Below are positions 8,356-16,178 of a stretch of 64,000 bases of DNA, piece by piece; within the stretch, counting starts at the first letter, position 1, and every line of letters starts with the position of its first letter. Source of the DNA: an uncultured bacterium (GTDB taxonomy: Bacteria; Bacteroidota; Ignavibacteria; Kapaibacteriales; UBA4661); NCBI GenBank assembly GCA_937899715.1, contig CALCNX010000069.1, positions 1-64,000 on the forward strand, read 5' to 3'. The notes beneath the pieces are model-generated. The model did no database searches. It had not been told where the DNA came from and saw nothing but the letters and a program-made list of their open reading frames with translations. A program made the translations under genes and the position numbers.

Positions 8356-11300
8356 ATGTTTAAGCCGTTTCCCGACGATTTTTCCTATCCCGCACTCGAA
8401 CATGAAACCCTGAAATTTTGGGATGATAACAAAGTGTTTGAGCATTCATTGGATGAGCGTAAAGATGCTGAAGTCTTTATGTTTTACGAAGGTCCGCCGA
8501 CCGTCAATGGTCGTCCGGGGATTCATCACGTGATGGGACGAACCATTAAGGACATGATTTGCCGCTACAAGACACAGCGCGGTTTTCGCGTTCCCCGTCA
8601 AGCAGGCTGGGACACGCACGGGCTTCCTGTGGAACTCGCTGTGGAAAAGCAGCTTGGGCTGGCAAACAAACAGGAAATTGACAAACTCGGCGTGGCGAAG
8701 TTCAACGAAGCCTGCCGCGCATTTGTCTATGCAAACATTGAGCAAAATCAAGGTTGGCGCGAACTCACACGCCGCATGGGATATTGGCTTGACCTCGACA
8801 ATCCCTACATCACCTGCACCAACGAGTACGTCGAATCCGTGTGGTGGTCGCTCAAGCAATTCTTCGATAAAGGACTTATTTACAAGTCATTCCGCATTAC
8901 GCCCCAATCGCCGACACTGGAAACGCCGCTTTCCTCGCATGAACTCTCGCTTGGGTATAAAGACGTGCGCGACCCAAATTGTTATATCAAGTTGCCAGTT
9001 GAATCCTCGCCGCTCAAGGCAATCGAAGGCGCACAAATCCTTGTCTGGACGACGACACCATGGACGCTTATTTCCAATACCGCCCTTGCCGTAAGTGCAG
9101 AATTAGACTATGTGCTTGTGCTGAATAAACGAGAAATCAAGCAAGGTGAAACAAAAACATTGACCGAAGATAAACTTGTTTTGGCAGAAGCGCTTTTGAG
9201 TAAGTTGGATGGTGAATATGAAGTGTTAGCAAAATTCAAAGGTGCAGATTTCATTGGAACCAAGTACGAAGCGCCGTTTCCGGGTATGATTCCGCACACG
9301 CGCGAGGAATTTAGCGACTTGCATACCGTCTTGGCGGGCGATTTTGTCTCCGCAAGCGATGGTTCGGGCGTTGTACACCTCGCTCCTGCCTTTGGTGCAG
9401 ACGACTTCGAGATGAGTAAAAAATTCAAGTTACCTTTCTTCAATCCCGTTAGCCCGGGCGGACGCTTCACTGACAAAGCGGGTGAATTTGCAGGGCGCAC
9501 AGTTAAAACATTTACTTATCCCGACCCCGCAACAGGCGGCACACGCACGGAAGAAGGCGCTGACAAAGATATTGTCATTGCGCTTAAAAAAGCCGATAAA
9601 ATTTACCGTTCCACGAATGACTATCTCCATAGCTACCCACACTGCTGGCGCACGGGCAATCCCGTCATCTACTACGCCCGCGAATCGTGGTTTATTAAGT
9701 CCTCGTCGTACAAAGAAGAGCTTGTTGCCAATAACAATATCATCAACTGGCAGCCGCCCGAAATAGGCGCAGGGCGCTTCGGTAATTGGCTGGAGGAAGT
9801 GAAAGATTGGGCAATTTCGCGCGATCGCTATTGGGGGACACCGCTTCCACTCTGGGTTGCGGAGGACGACGAAAAAGATATTTTCGCTATTGGTTCCATC
9901 GAAGAATTGAAACAAGGCTTGTACGAACATCCCGACTTTCAAGGCGGGAAGCGCGTTCCCGTCCAAGAAGCGCTTGCAAGCGGCATTGATTTGGATTTGC
10001 ACCGTCCGTTTGCTGATAACGTTGTCTTTGAACGGAACGGCAAAACGTACCGCCGCGTGAAAGAAGTGATTGACGTGTGGTACGATTCCGGTGCGATGCC
10101 CTTTGCGCAGTTGCATTATCCCTTTGAAAACAAAGAACTTTTCGATAAAGCCTTTCCCGCACAATTCATTTGCGAAGCGGTTGACCAAACGCGCGGGTGG
10201 TTCTACACGCTGCACAATATCGCTACGGCGGTCTTTGGTACGCCGTCCTTCCGCAATGTAATTGTGAACGAACTCATTTTGGACAAAGAAGGTCAGAAAA
10301 TGTCGAAGTCGAAAGGCAACGTTGTTGACCCCTTTGATGTCATGGAAAAATACGGCGCGGACGCGGTTCGCTGGTATTTCATCACCAATAATCCGCCGTG
10401 GAAGCCGACGCTTTTCAACGGCGATGATATTGCCAAAACGGTCATTGCCGATTTCTTCCGTTCCCTCACCAACACCTACGCCTTTTTCGCGCTCTATGCG
10501 AACATTGACGGGTTCACGGGCGCGGAAGCGGAAATTCCCTTTCAGGAGCGTCCCGAAATTGACCGTTGGATTTTGTCCAAACTCAATTCTACGCTGCGTG
10601 AATACTTGCGCCTGATGGACGAGTACGAAATTACGCGGGCAATGCGTCTGGTGCAAGAGTTCAACATTAACGACGTTTCTAATTGGTATGTGCGCCGCAA
10701 CCGCCGCCGATTCTGGAAAGGCGAAAAAGACGCGGATAAAATTGCCGCATACCAAACGCTTCAAACCGTTCTCAAGACGCTTTCGAGCATGATTGCGCCA
10801 CTCGCGCCCTTCCTTGCCGAGACGCTCTACAAACGGCTTGAAAACTCAGCACTCAGCACTCAAAACTCAACACTTTCTTCCGTTCATCTCGCGCCAATGC
10901 CGATGCCTGTGGAAAACCAAATTGACACGGCATTAGAATTACGCATGGAAAAAGCGCAAAATATCGTATTTTTGGCGCGTTCTCTTCGTGAGAAGTCCAA
11001 AATTAAGACGCGGCAACCGCTGAAACGTATTCTGGTTCCCGTTTCTTCGCCCGATGAGCGCCGTCAAATCCAATCGGTGCAAGAGATTATCACGGAAGAA
11101 ATTAACGTTAAGACGGTAGAATACGTATCGGGTGAAACCGATATTGTGCGGAAATCTGCCAAAGGTAATTTCAAGACGCTAGGCAAAAAGTTTGGCAAAG
11201 ACACCCAGACTGTTGCCAATGCGATTAAAGACCTGACAGCCGCACAAATCAAAGAGCTTGAGCATACAAAATCGCTTACCTTTGGTTCAAATGGTACTTC

Positions 11301-11667
11301 CTTGACGATTGCACTTGATGACGTAGAAATTGTCAATGAGGATATCGAAGGCTGGCTGGTAGCTTCGGGCAATGGTGTAACGGTTGCGCTTGATACCGAA
11401 CTGGATGCAGCGCTCCGCAGCGAAGGGCTTGCCCGCGAGTTTGTGAGTCGTATTCAGAACTTACGCAAGGATTCGGGATTTGAAGTGACAGACCGCATCA
11501 CATTGGAAGTGAATGTAAGCAGTGACGTACAGAGCGCCCTTGAGACCATGCGCTCTTATGTGCAGGACGAAACCTTATGCCAGAGCCTTGTTTTTAGCGC
11601 CCAACCGCTTCCAACAGTTCTGGATTTTAATGAAGAGACAATTTCTGTTATCATTCAAAAAGTGTAA
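8356..11667 (+). CDS. ileS: Isoleucyl-tRNA synthetase, type 2, with altered HIGH motif
   Basis: This enzyme charges tRNA-Ile with isoleucine. At 1103 residues it is the length of the eukaryote-like type 2 enzymes. The Rossmann catalytic domain has GPPTVNGRPGIHH near residues 46-58 and KMSKS at 648-652. A large CP1 editing domain lies between them (for example WTTTPWTLISNTALAV and GSGVVHLAPAFG). The anticodon-binding part (RWILSKLN ... DVSNWYVRRNRRRFW) is followed by a long C-terminal region. The class I signature, normally HxGH, here reads GIHH (residues 55-58). The first His and the Gly have swapped, as reported for mupirocin-hyper-resistant type 2 enzymes. A 7-bp repeat at 10844-10871 adds a Ser/Thr/Asn-rich insert near residue 835. 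The start matches the usual N-terminus of the family. Confidence 0.95.
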   Translation: MFKPFPDDFSYPALEHETLKFWDDNKVFEHSLDERKDAEVFMFYEGPPTVNGRPGIHHVMGRTIKDMICRYKTQRGFRVPRQAGWDTHGLPVELAVEKQLGLANKQEIDKLGVAKFNEACRAFVYANIEQNQGWRELTRRMGYWLDLDNPYITCTNEYVESVWWSLKQFFDKGLIYKSFRITPQSPTLETPLSSHELSLGYKDVRDPNCYIKLPVESSPLKAIEGAQILVWTTTPWTLISNTALAVSAELDYVLVLNKREIKQGETKTLTEDKLVLAEALLSKLDGEYEVLAKFKGADFIGTKYEAPFPGMIPHTREEFSDLHTVLAGDFVSASDGSGVVHLAPAFGADDFEMSKKFKLPFFNPVSPGGRFTDKAGEFAGRTVKTFTYPDPATGGTRTEEGADKDIVIALKKADKIYRSTNDYLHSYPHCWRTGNPVIYYARESWFIKSSSYKEELVANNNIINWQPPEIGAGRFGNWLEEVKDWAISRDRYWGTPLPLWVAEDDEKDIFAIGSIEELKQGLYEHPDFQGGKRVPVQEALASGIDLDLHRPFADNVVFERNGKTYRRVKEVIDVWYDSGAMPFAQLHYPFENKELFDKAFPAQFICEAVDQTRGWFYTLHNIATAVFGTPSFRNVIVNELILDKEGQKMSKSKGNVVDPFDVMEKYGADAVRWYFITNNPPWKPTLFNGDDIAKTVIADFFRSLTNTYAFFALYANIDGFTGAEAEIPFQERPEIDRWILSKLNSTLREYLRLMDEYEITRAMRLVQEFNINDVSNWYVRRNRRRFWKGEKDADKIAAYQTLQTVLKTLSSMIAPLAPFLAETLYKRLENSALSTQNSTLSSVHLAPMPMPVENQIDTALELRMEKAQNIVFLARSLREKSKIKTRQPLKRILVPVSSPDERRQIQSVQEIITEEINVKTVEYVSGETDIVRKSAKGNFKTLGKKFGKDTQTVANAIKDLTAAQIKELEHTKSLTFGSNGTSLTIALDDVEIVNEDIEGWLVASGNGVTVALDTELDAALRSEGLAREFVSRIQNLRKDSGFEVTDRITLEVNVSSDVQSALETMRSYVQDETLCQSLVFSAQPLPTVLDFNEETISVIIQKV
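10844..10871 (+). repeat. Degenerate 7-bp tandem repeat inside ileS
   Basis: There are four head-to-tail heptamers: ACTCAGC, ACTCAGC, ACTCAAA, ACTCAAC. They encode SALSTQNST-like residues in the anticodon-binding region. The same ACTCAAC unit occurs in tandem in the intergenic repeat at 47738-47772. Confidence 0.75.
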
Positions 11668-11790
11668 TTGCGGTCTCTCAATCCAAGTACAAGTACAATC
11701 ACAAAGCAGCATAACGAGTATCTTTCACATTCGGGCACTCACGAAATAAGAGGCGTAGAGCGTTCGGAGTCTTTCAGGAGTAACAAAACT

Positions 11791-12756
11791 ATGGCAAAAT
11801 CAACGAAAGCACCTGCAAAAGTCAAAGCAAAAGCAGCAAAAGAAACACCAAAAAGTTCTTCCAAAGCAGCACCTGTAAAGGCAGCGGCGAAAGCAAGTGC
11901 CAAAGCGCCCGCAAAGGCAGCAGCAAAAGTTGCTGTGGCTAAAACCGCACCAAAGGCTACACCTGCAAAATCAGAAAAAGCCGTTGCGACAAAAACTACT
12001 GCTTCTACATCTGTTGTTTCTAAAACTTCTGCGAAGGCAGCGCCTGCAAAAGCAACGCCAACGAAAGCCGCTCCTGCAAAAGCTGTACCTGCAAAGACAT
12101 CACCCATGAAAGCAGTGGTCAAGCCAGCTCCTGCAAAAGTTGTACCCGCTCCTGCAAAAGCGCCCGCTTCCAAGCCTGTGGTTGCGCCACCGCCTGCGGC
12201 AAGCAGACCTACGCCTGTTGCTGCAAAAGCTCCCGAACCTATTAAAGCGCCTCCTGCCGAAGAATTTGAAGATGCTTTCAGCGACGTACCGCAAGAGCCT
12301 GAGCAATTCTCGCCTGTCCCAATGGCATCGCGCTTGCATCGGTCATCGGTACGCTATGCGGACAAAGACTTGAATGATTTTCGCGTGCATATTGAGGCAG
12401 AGCGCAAAAAGGCAATGGAGGAGTTTCAAATCTTGCGCGAAAACCTTGATGACCTCACCAATTCTGAGATGGCAGACGAAAACGCTTCCTATTCTATGCA
12501 TATGGCGGAGCAAGGTACGGATGCACAGGAAAAAGAAAAGCTCTATGCCCACGTGCAGCGTGTTTCGGACTACATCAAAAAGCTGGACGAGGCATTGCAA
12601 CGTATCCAAGATAAAGTGTATGGCATTTGCAAAATGTGTGGCATTCTGATTGCAAAAGAGCGTCTGCTTGCTGTGCCGATTACCACGCAATCTGCTTCCT
12701 ACAAACTCCGCAAACGCTGCCCCGAAGACGGCATTGACCGCATCGTTAAGCGATAA
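11791..12756 (+). CDS. Histone-H1-like Lys/Ala/Pro tail fused to a DksA/TraR domain
   Basis: This is a 321-residue protein. The ATG at 11791 is chosen because CAGGAG lies just upstream; the frame could run back to a TTG at 11668. Residues 1 to about 165 are nearly all Lys, Ala, Pro, Ser and Val in PAKA/AKAAP-type repeats, like bacterial histone-H1-like proteins, and should bind DNA or RNA without sequence preference. Residues of about 185-321 resemble DksA/TraR: two long helices (KDLNDFRVHIEAERKKAMEE ... LYAHVQRVSDYIKKLDEAL) and a zinc-finger region starting CKMC (280-283). The second half of the finger has only Cys310, followed by PEDG, so the fourth Cys is missing. It may modulate RNA polymerase or compact DNA. 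It follows ileS by 123 bp. Confidence 0.75.
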   Translation: MAKSTKAPAKVKAKAAKETPKSSSKAAPVKAAAKASAKAPAKAAAKVAVAKTAPKATPAKSEKAVATKTTASTSVVSKTSAKAAPAKATPTKAAPAKAVPAKTSPMKAVVKPAPAKVVPAPAKAPASKPVVAPPPAASRPTPVAAKAPEPIKAPPAEEFEDAFSDVPQEPEQFSPVPMASRLHRSSVRYADKDLNDFRVHIEAERKKAMEEFQILRENLDDLTNSEMADENASYSMHMAEQGTDAQEKEKLYAHVQRVSDYIKKLDEALQRIQDKVYGICKMCGILIAKERLLAVPITTQSASYKLRKRCPEDGIDRIVKR

Positions 12757-12777
12757 ATTTGACACTGTTCGTTAGGA

Positions 12778-12825
12778 GTCGGTCAAGTCATTATTTATTA
12801 TTTGAATGAAAATGACCTGACCGAC
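12778..12825 (+). terminator. Inverted repeat after the DksA-like gene, possible terminator
   Basis: A 14-base stem (12778-12791 with 12812-12825) has one mismatch and an AT-rich 20-base loop. Only a weak T-rich stretch (TATCATTTT) follows. It is placed to end the DksA-like transcript, but it could also be a protein-binding palindrome. Confidence 0.4.
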
Positions 12826-13037
12826 TATCATTTTCCAAACCTCAACCCTCCACGCACGACAGCACCCCACCCCGTAAGCCTACAATCTCAAATCCAGCAT
12901 CAGAATTGCCTCATATTGTTCATTGTCATCTGAGCCGATGTTTTTTGCAACCAATGAAATGGCTGGCGACGTTGTAATGTGTGGGATTGTTACGACCGAG
13001 GGAATAAAGCAGTCACGTATCATTGCCCGAAATTTTT

Positions 13038-14027
13038 ATGGAATCATCCAACAATAATTTCAACGAAGAAGAATTTGCCGTAAGCGATTCTACGCGAGCA
13101 AACGCAGTGCCTGAGGCTGTGGCAGCACGCCCCGATTTCCTCTCTCTCTCTCGCCGCGAACAAATGAGCGCCGTAGAGGTACTTCTCTTTGCTTCTGAAG
13201 AACCGTTATCAGCACAAGCGCTCTATGACATTCTTGTTTCCAATACCAGCGACGAAAAGAAACCAAACAACAAAAGCCCGAAAAATGGTTTATCTTCAAA
13301 CGGTGTGTCCGCAAATGGAGCAATAGTAAACACTGCGTCCGTAAACGGAATAGAGACTCAGCAAGACGGCACAAAAGCCCAGCACGAAGAGTTTACCGAT
13401 GAGACAGTCCATATAGCACATCTGCGCGTGGAGCCGCCTGACGGGGCTATGGAAGCCGAGATTGAGGAAATGAGTTTCGACGACGAAACCTTGGCGAAGC
13501 CCCTCAATACGGAATCGTTAATAAACAGCCTTATTGATGATTTGAACATGGAATTAGAAGCCACCGGGCGCGTCTTTCGGGTGCTGGAAGTTGCCCGCGA
13601 GGGCAGTAAAGGCTTCCAATTTGCCACCAATCCCGAGCACGGCGAACTCTTGGCAAATCTGGTGAAATCAAAATCCAAGAAACGGCTTTCCAAAGCGGGT
13701 TTGGAGACGCTTGCCATTATTGCCTATCGGCAGCCTGTTTCCAAGCCGGAACTTGAGGTAATTCGTGGGGTGAGTTCGCATGAGATTATGAATCGCCTAT
13801 TGGAAAAAAATCTTATTACCATTGTCGGGCGCAGCGAATCTGTCGGTAAGCCGCTTCTGTACGGCACGACGGACGAATTTCTCCGACTTTTCGGACTGCA
13901 GAGTATTGCAGACCTGCCCAAGCCGCGCGAACTTGAAGAGCTAATGGCAGAACGCGCGGATATTCTGGAAGTCGCTCAAATACTAGCGCCTTCTGAAACA
14001 ACTGATACCATGTCGAATACGGAATAA
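13038..14027 (+). CDS. scpB: Segregation and condensation protein B, with long acidic insert
   Basis: ScpB works with ScpA and SMC to condense and separate chromosomes. The 329-residue product is much longer than the usual 180-200. The first winged-helix domain starts at REQMSAVEVLLFASEEPLSA. The second contains RLSKAGLETLAIIAYRQPVS and IRGVSSHEIMNRLLEKNLI and ends GRSESVGKPLLYGTTDEFLR, all typical of ScpB. Between the recognisable halves of domain one lies an insert of roughly 90 residues, rich in Asn, Ser, Asp and Glu. The ATG at 13038 is preferred to the TTG at 13023. No scpA is in the window. Confidence 0.92.
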   Translation: MESSNNNFNEEEFAVSDSTRANAVPEAVAARPDFLSLSRREQMSAVEVLLFASEEPLSAQALYDILVSNTSDEKKPNNKSPKNGLSSNGVSANGAIVNTASVNGIETQQDGTKAQHEEFTDETVHIAHLRVEPPDGAMEAEIEEMSFDDETLAKPLNTESLINSLIDDLNMELEATGRVFRVLEVAREGSKGFQFATNPEHGELLANLVKSKSKKRLSKAGLETLAIIAYRQPVSKPELEVIRGVSSHEIMNRLLEKNLITIVGRSESVGKPLLYGTTDEFLRLFGLQSIADLPKPRELEELMAERADILEVAQILAPSETTDTMSNTE

Positions 14028-14146
14028 AGCGATGTGAGCGGGCTGCCTTCATGCTTGCAAACCATTTCTGACGGACACGACGAACAATTTTCCACACTTC
14101 AAAAGCGCCCCTCAAAAGAACGCGCTTCTCATCGAAAGCAAGCATT

Positions 14147-16078
14147 ATGCCACGACCCACACGCCCCAAATCTGCCCCCAGAAGCGGCTCATCTTCCGGG
14201 GGAAGAACACGCTCGGCTTCCAGCCCACGCTCCGGCTCAAGTTCCGGCAACTCACGCGCAGGCGCACGTTCTACGTCATCATCATCAGGCGTTTCTCGCT
14301 CAGGTGCGCGTTCATCGTCAAGTCCACGCTCCGGCTCAAGCCCGCGTCCCGGTTCAAGTTCACGCCCTAGCTCAAGCTCTCGCTCTAGTTCAGGAACGGG
14401 AAATTCACGCGCAGGTGCACGTTCTACGTCATCGTCATCGGGCGCTCCTCGCTCTGGGTCGCGCACATCATCATCTGGCACATATTCAGGCTCCCGCTCC
14501 GGCTCAAGTTCCAGCACCGGAAGACGCTTTTCGTCGTCGCCTCGACCGGAAGGCGCATGGAAGCGTTCACAAAGCAGTGATTCTTCTGAGGGGTCTTCTG
14601 CAAGAGCGCCAAAACGCCCATACTCTGCCGGAAAGACCTTTGGTGAGTCATCCTCAGGGCGACCATCGTCAGGGCGACCGTCAGCAGGACGCTCTACGGG
14701 CAGACCTCCTGCGGGCAAGCGTCCGACAGGCTTTGCAAGACCAACGGGACGCAGAGACTTTGGACAAGACTCTTCCTCCGGCGAGCGTAGCGAACGAAAA
14801 TTCTCAAGCGAGCGCCCGGTACGCAGATTTTCCGATGATCGCAGCGATAGCAGGTCAGGTGAGCGCCCAGTACGCAGATTTTCTGATGACCGCAGCGATA
14901 GCAGAACAAGCACTCGCCCATACAGCAGAGGCGGCGAGCGTTCTTCCTCGCGTCCCGCTTCCGGCGGTCGTCCGCAGGCGGGTGGTCGCACACGACCGGG
15001 CGAAAAACCAACATTCTCAAAAGATTCTCCAAGAACTTCATCTGCTCGTCCCGTTGCAAGAGATTCCGCACGTCCTGCATCAAAAACTGCGTACAGCAAA
15101 AATGCCCAACGTGCAAATGCTGATGCCGCTACAAGCCTTGCCGGAAGCACTTCGGCGGTGATGCGTCTGAATAAATTTCTCGCCGATGCGGGTATTTGCT
15201 CGCGCCGTCAGGCAGATGAGCTTATTGAGCAAGGGCACGTGAAGGTGAATGGTGTTGTTATTACCGAGCACGGTACTCGTGTTCACCTTGCCGACCTCGT
15301 AACGGTCAAAGGTGAGCCGGTTAATGCCGAGAAACATTTGACGTATATTATTCTCAATAAGCCGAAGGACTACATCACGACCACTAGCGATGAAAAAGGG
15401 CGCAAAACCGTCATGGAGTTGATTCCTATTCACTCACGGGTGTACCCCATTGGGCGGCTTGACCGCCACACAACTGGCGTTTTGCTCTTTACCAATGACG
15501 GCGACCTCGCGCACCGTCTCATGCATCCAAGTTATCAGGTTTCACGGATGTATGCCGCGTACTTGAATAAACGCCTAACAATAGCGGACGCAAGGAAAAT
15601 TGCGGGTGGTGTCAATATCACGGTGGATGATGGAGAGGATTACGTGAGCGGCGAATGTAATGTTTTAATTGACCCCGACGACCCACGCTCCGCAATCATT
15701 GAGCTTGCTGAGGGCAAAAACCGCGAAGTGCGTCGTATTTTTGAGACTCTCGGCTATGAGGTGGAGAAGCTCGACCGCCGCGAATATGCCGGCATCACCA
15801 CGCGCAGCCTTGCACGCGGTGAATACCGCCATTTGTCTATACTGGAAGTGCGGGCTTTAGAAAAGCTGGTTGGGTTGGAAAACCGCCACGAGATGGAAAC
15901 GACTGCACCCAAAGGACGCACCAAACTTCGTATTGGCGAGCGCCCGTCAGCAAAAAAACTTGCGGGTAAAACAGTAGGCAGAGGAGCAGGCAAGACGTTC
16001 ACCAGAACGCCGGAAAAGACCTACGGGAAGCCGCCTGCGGCAAAGACCCCGACAAAATCTTCCGGCAAACGCTCGTAA
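14147..16078 (+). CDS. RluB-type rRNA pseudouridine synthase with long Arg/Ser-rich tail
   Basis: This 643-residue protein has an ordinary RsuA/RluB-family core at about residues 339-590. It starts with an S4 RNA-binding domain (MRLNKFLADAGICSRRQADE) and has the catalytic Asp439 in GRLDRHTTG. It is predicted to convert a uridine in 23S rRNA to pseudouridine. In front lie about 335 residues of Ser, Arg, Gly and Pro in RSGSSSG-like repeats, including two copies of GNSRAGARSTSSSSG and a tandem RPVRRFSDDRSDSR unit. A basic Lys/Pro/Thr tail follows the core. Such disordered basic regions probably bind RNA or ribosomes. Their composition keeps other frames open for over 1 kb on both strands; those frames are not genes. 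The gene follows scpB, a common arrangement. Confidence 0.9.
   Translation: MPRPTRPKSAPRSGSSSGGRTRSASSPRSGSSSGNSRAGARSTSSSSGVSRSGARSSSSPRSGSSPRPGSSSRPSSSSRSSSGTGNSRAGARSTSSSSGAPRSGSRTSSSGTYSGSRSGSSSSTGRRFSSSPRPEGAWKRSQSSDSSEGSSARAPKRPYSAGKTFGESSSGRPSSGRPSAGRSTGRPPAGKRPTGFARPTGRRDFGQDSSSGERSERKFSSERPVRRFSDDRSDSRSGERPVRRFSDDRSDSRTSTRPYSRGGERSSSRPASGGRPQAGGRTRPGEKPTFSKDSPRTSSARPVARDSARPASKTAYSKNAQRANADAATSLAGSTSAVMRLNKFLADAGICSRRQADELIEQGHVKVNGVVITEHGTRVHLADLVTVKGEPVNAEKHLTYIILNKPKDYITTTSDEKGRKTVMELIPIHSRVYPIGRLDRHTTGVLLFTNDGDLAHRLMHPSYQVSRMYAAYLNKRLTIADARKIAGGVNITVDDGEDYVSGECNVLIDPDDPRSAIIELAEGKNREVRRIFETLGYEVEKLDRREYAGITTRSLARGEYRHLSILEVRALEKLVGLENRHEMETTAPKGRTKLRIGERPSAKKLAGKTVGRGAGKTFTRTPEKTYGKPPAAKTPTKSSGKRS
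14810..14911 (+). repeat. Two-copy 51-bp tandem repeat in the RluB-type tail
   Basis: Two units of 51 bp (14810-14860 and 14861-14911) each begin GAGCGCCC(A/G)GTACGCAG and encode 17 residues around RPVRRFSDDRSDSR. They differ at only a few bases, which suggests recent duplication within the disordered tail. Confidence 0.7.
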
Positions 16079-16108
16079 TGTTCTACACACACCAAGTGTC
16101 CGTAAATA

Positions 16109-16154
16109 AGCAACGGCGCAATGAATTTGTTTCATTGCGCCGTTGCTGTTTTAT
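16109..16154. terminator. Bidirectional terminator between convergent genes
   Basis: A perfect 17-base stem (16109-16125 with 16131-16147) with a 5-base loop is followed by GTTTTATG on the plus strand. It sits between the RluB-type gene and the convergent T9SS gene and probably ends both. Confidence 0.8.
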
Positions 16155-16178
16155 GTAGGATGAGCTGTTTATTGACAA

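Noticed and set aside
9430..10764. Open frame of 444 codons antisense to ileS
   Set aside because: It lies wholly within the conserved catalytic and editing regions of ileS and shows no protein family pattern.
13816..15150. Open frame of 444 codons on the minus strand across scpB and the RluB-type tail
   Set aside because: It is antisense to the Arg/Ser repeats, whose codons leave other frames free of stops. The product is a Glu/Arg/Pro low-complexity string with no start context.
14034..15161. Open frame of 375 codons on the plus strand before the RluB-type core
   Set aside because: It is another frame of the same repetitive tail. The frame that leads in phase into the S4 and catalytic domains (from 14147) is the real one.
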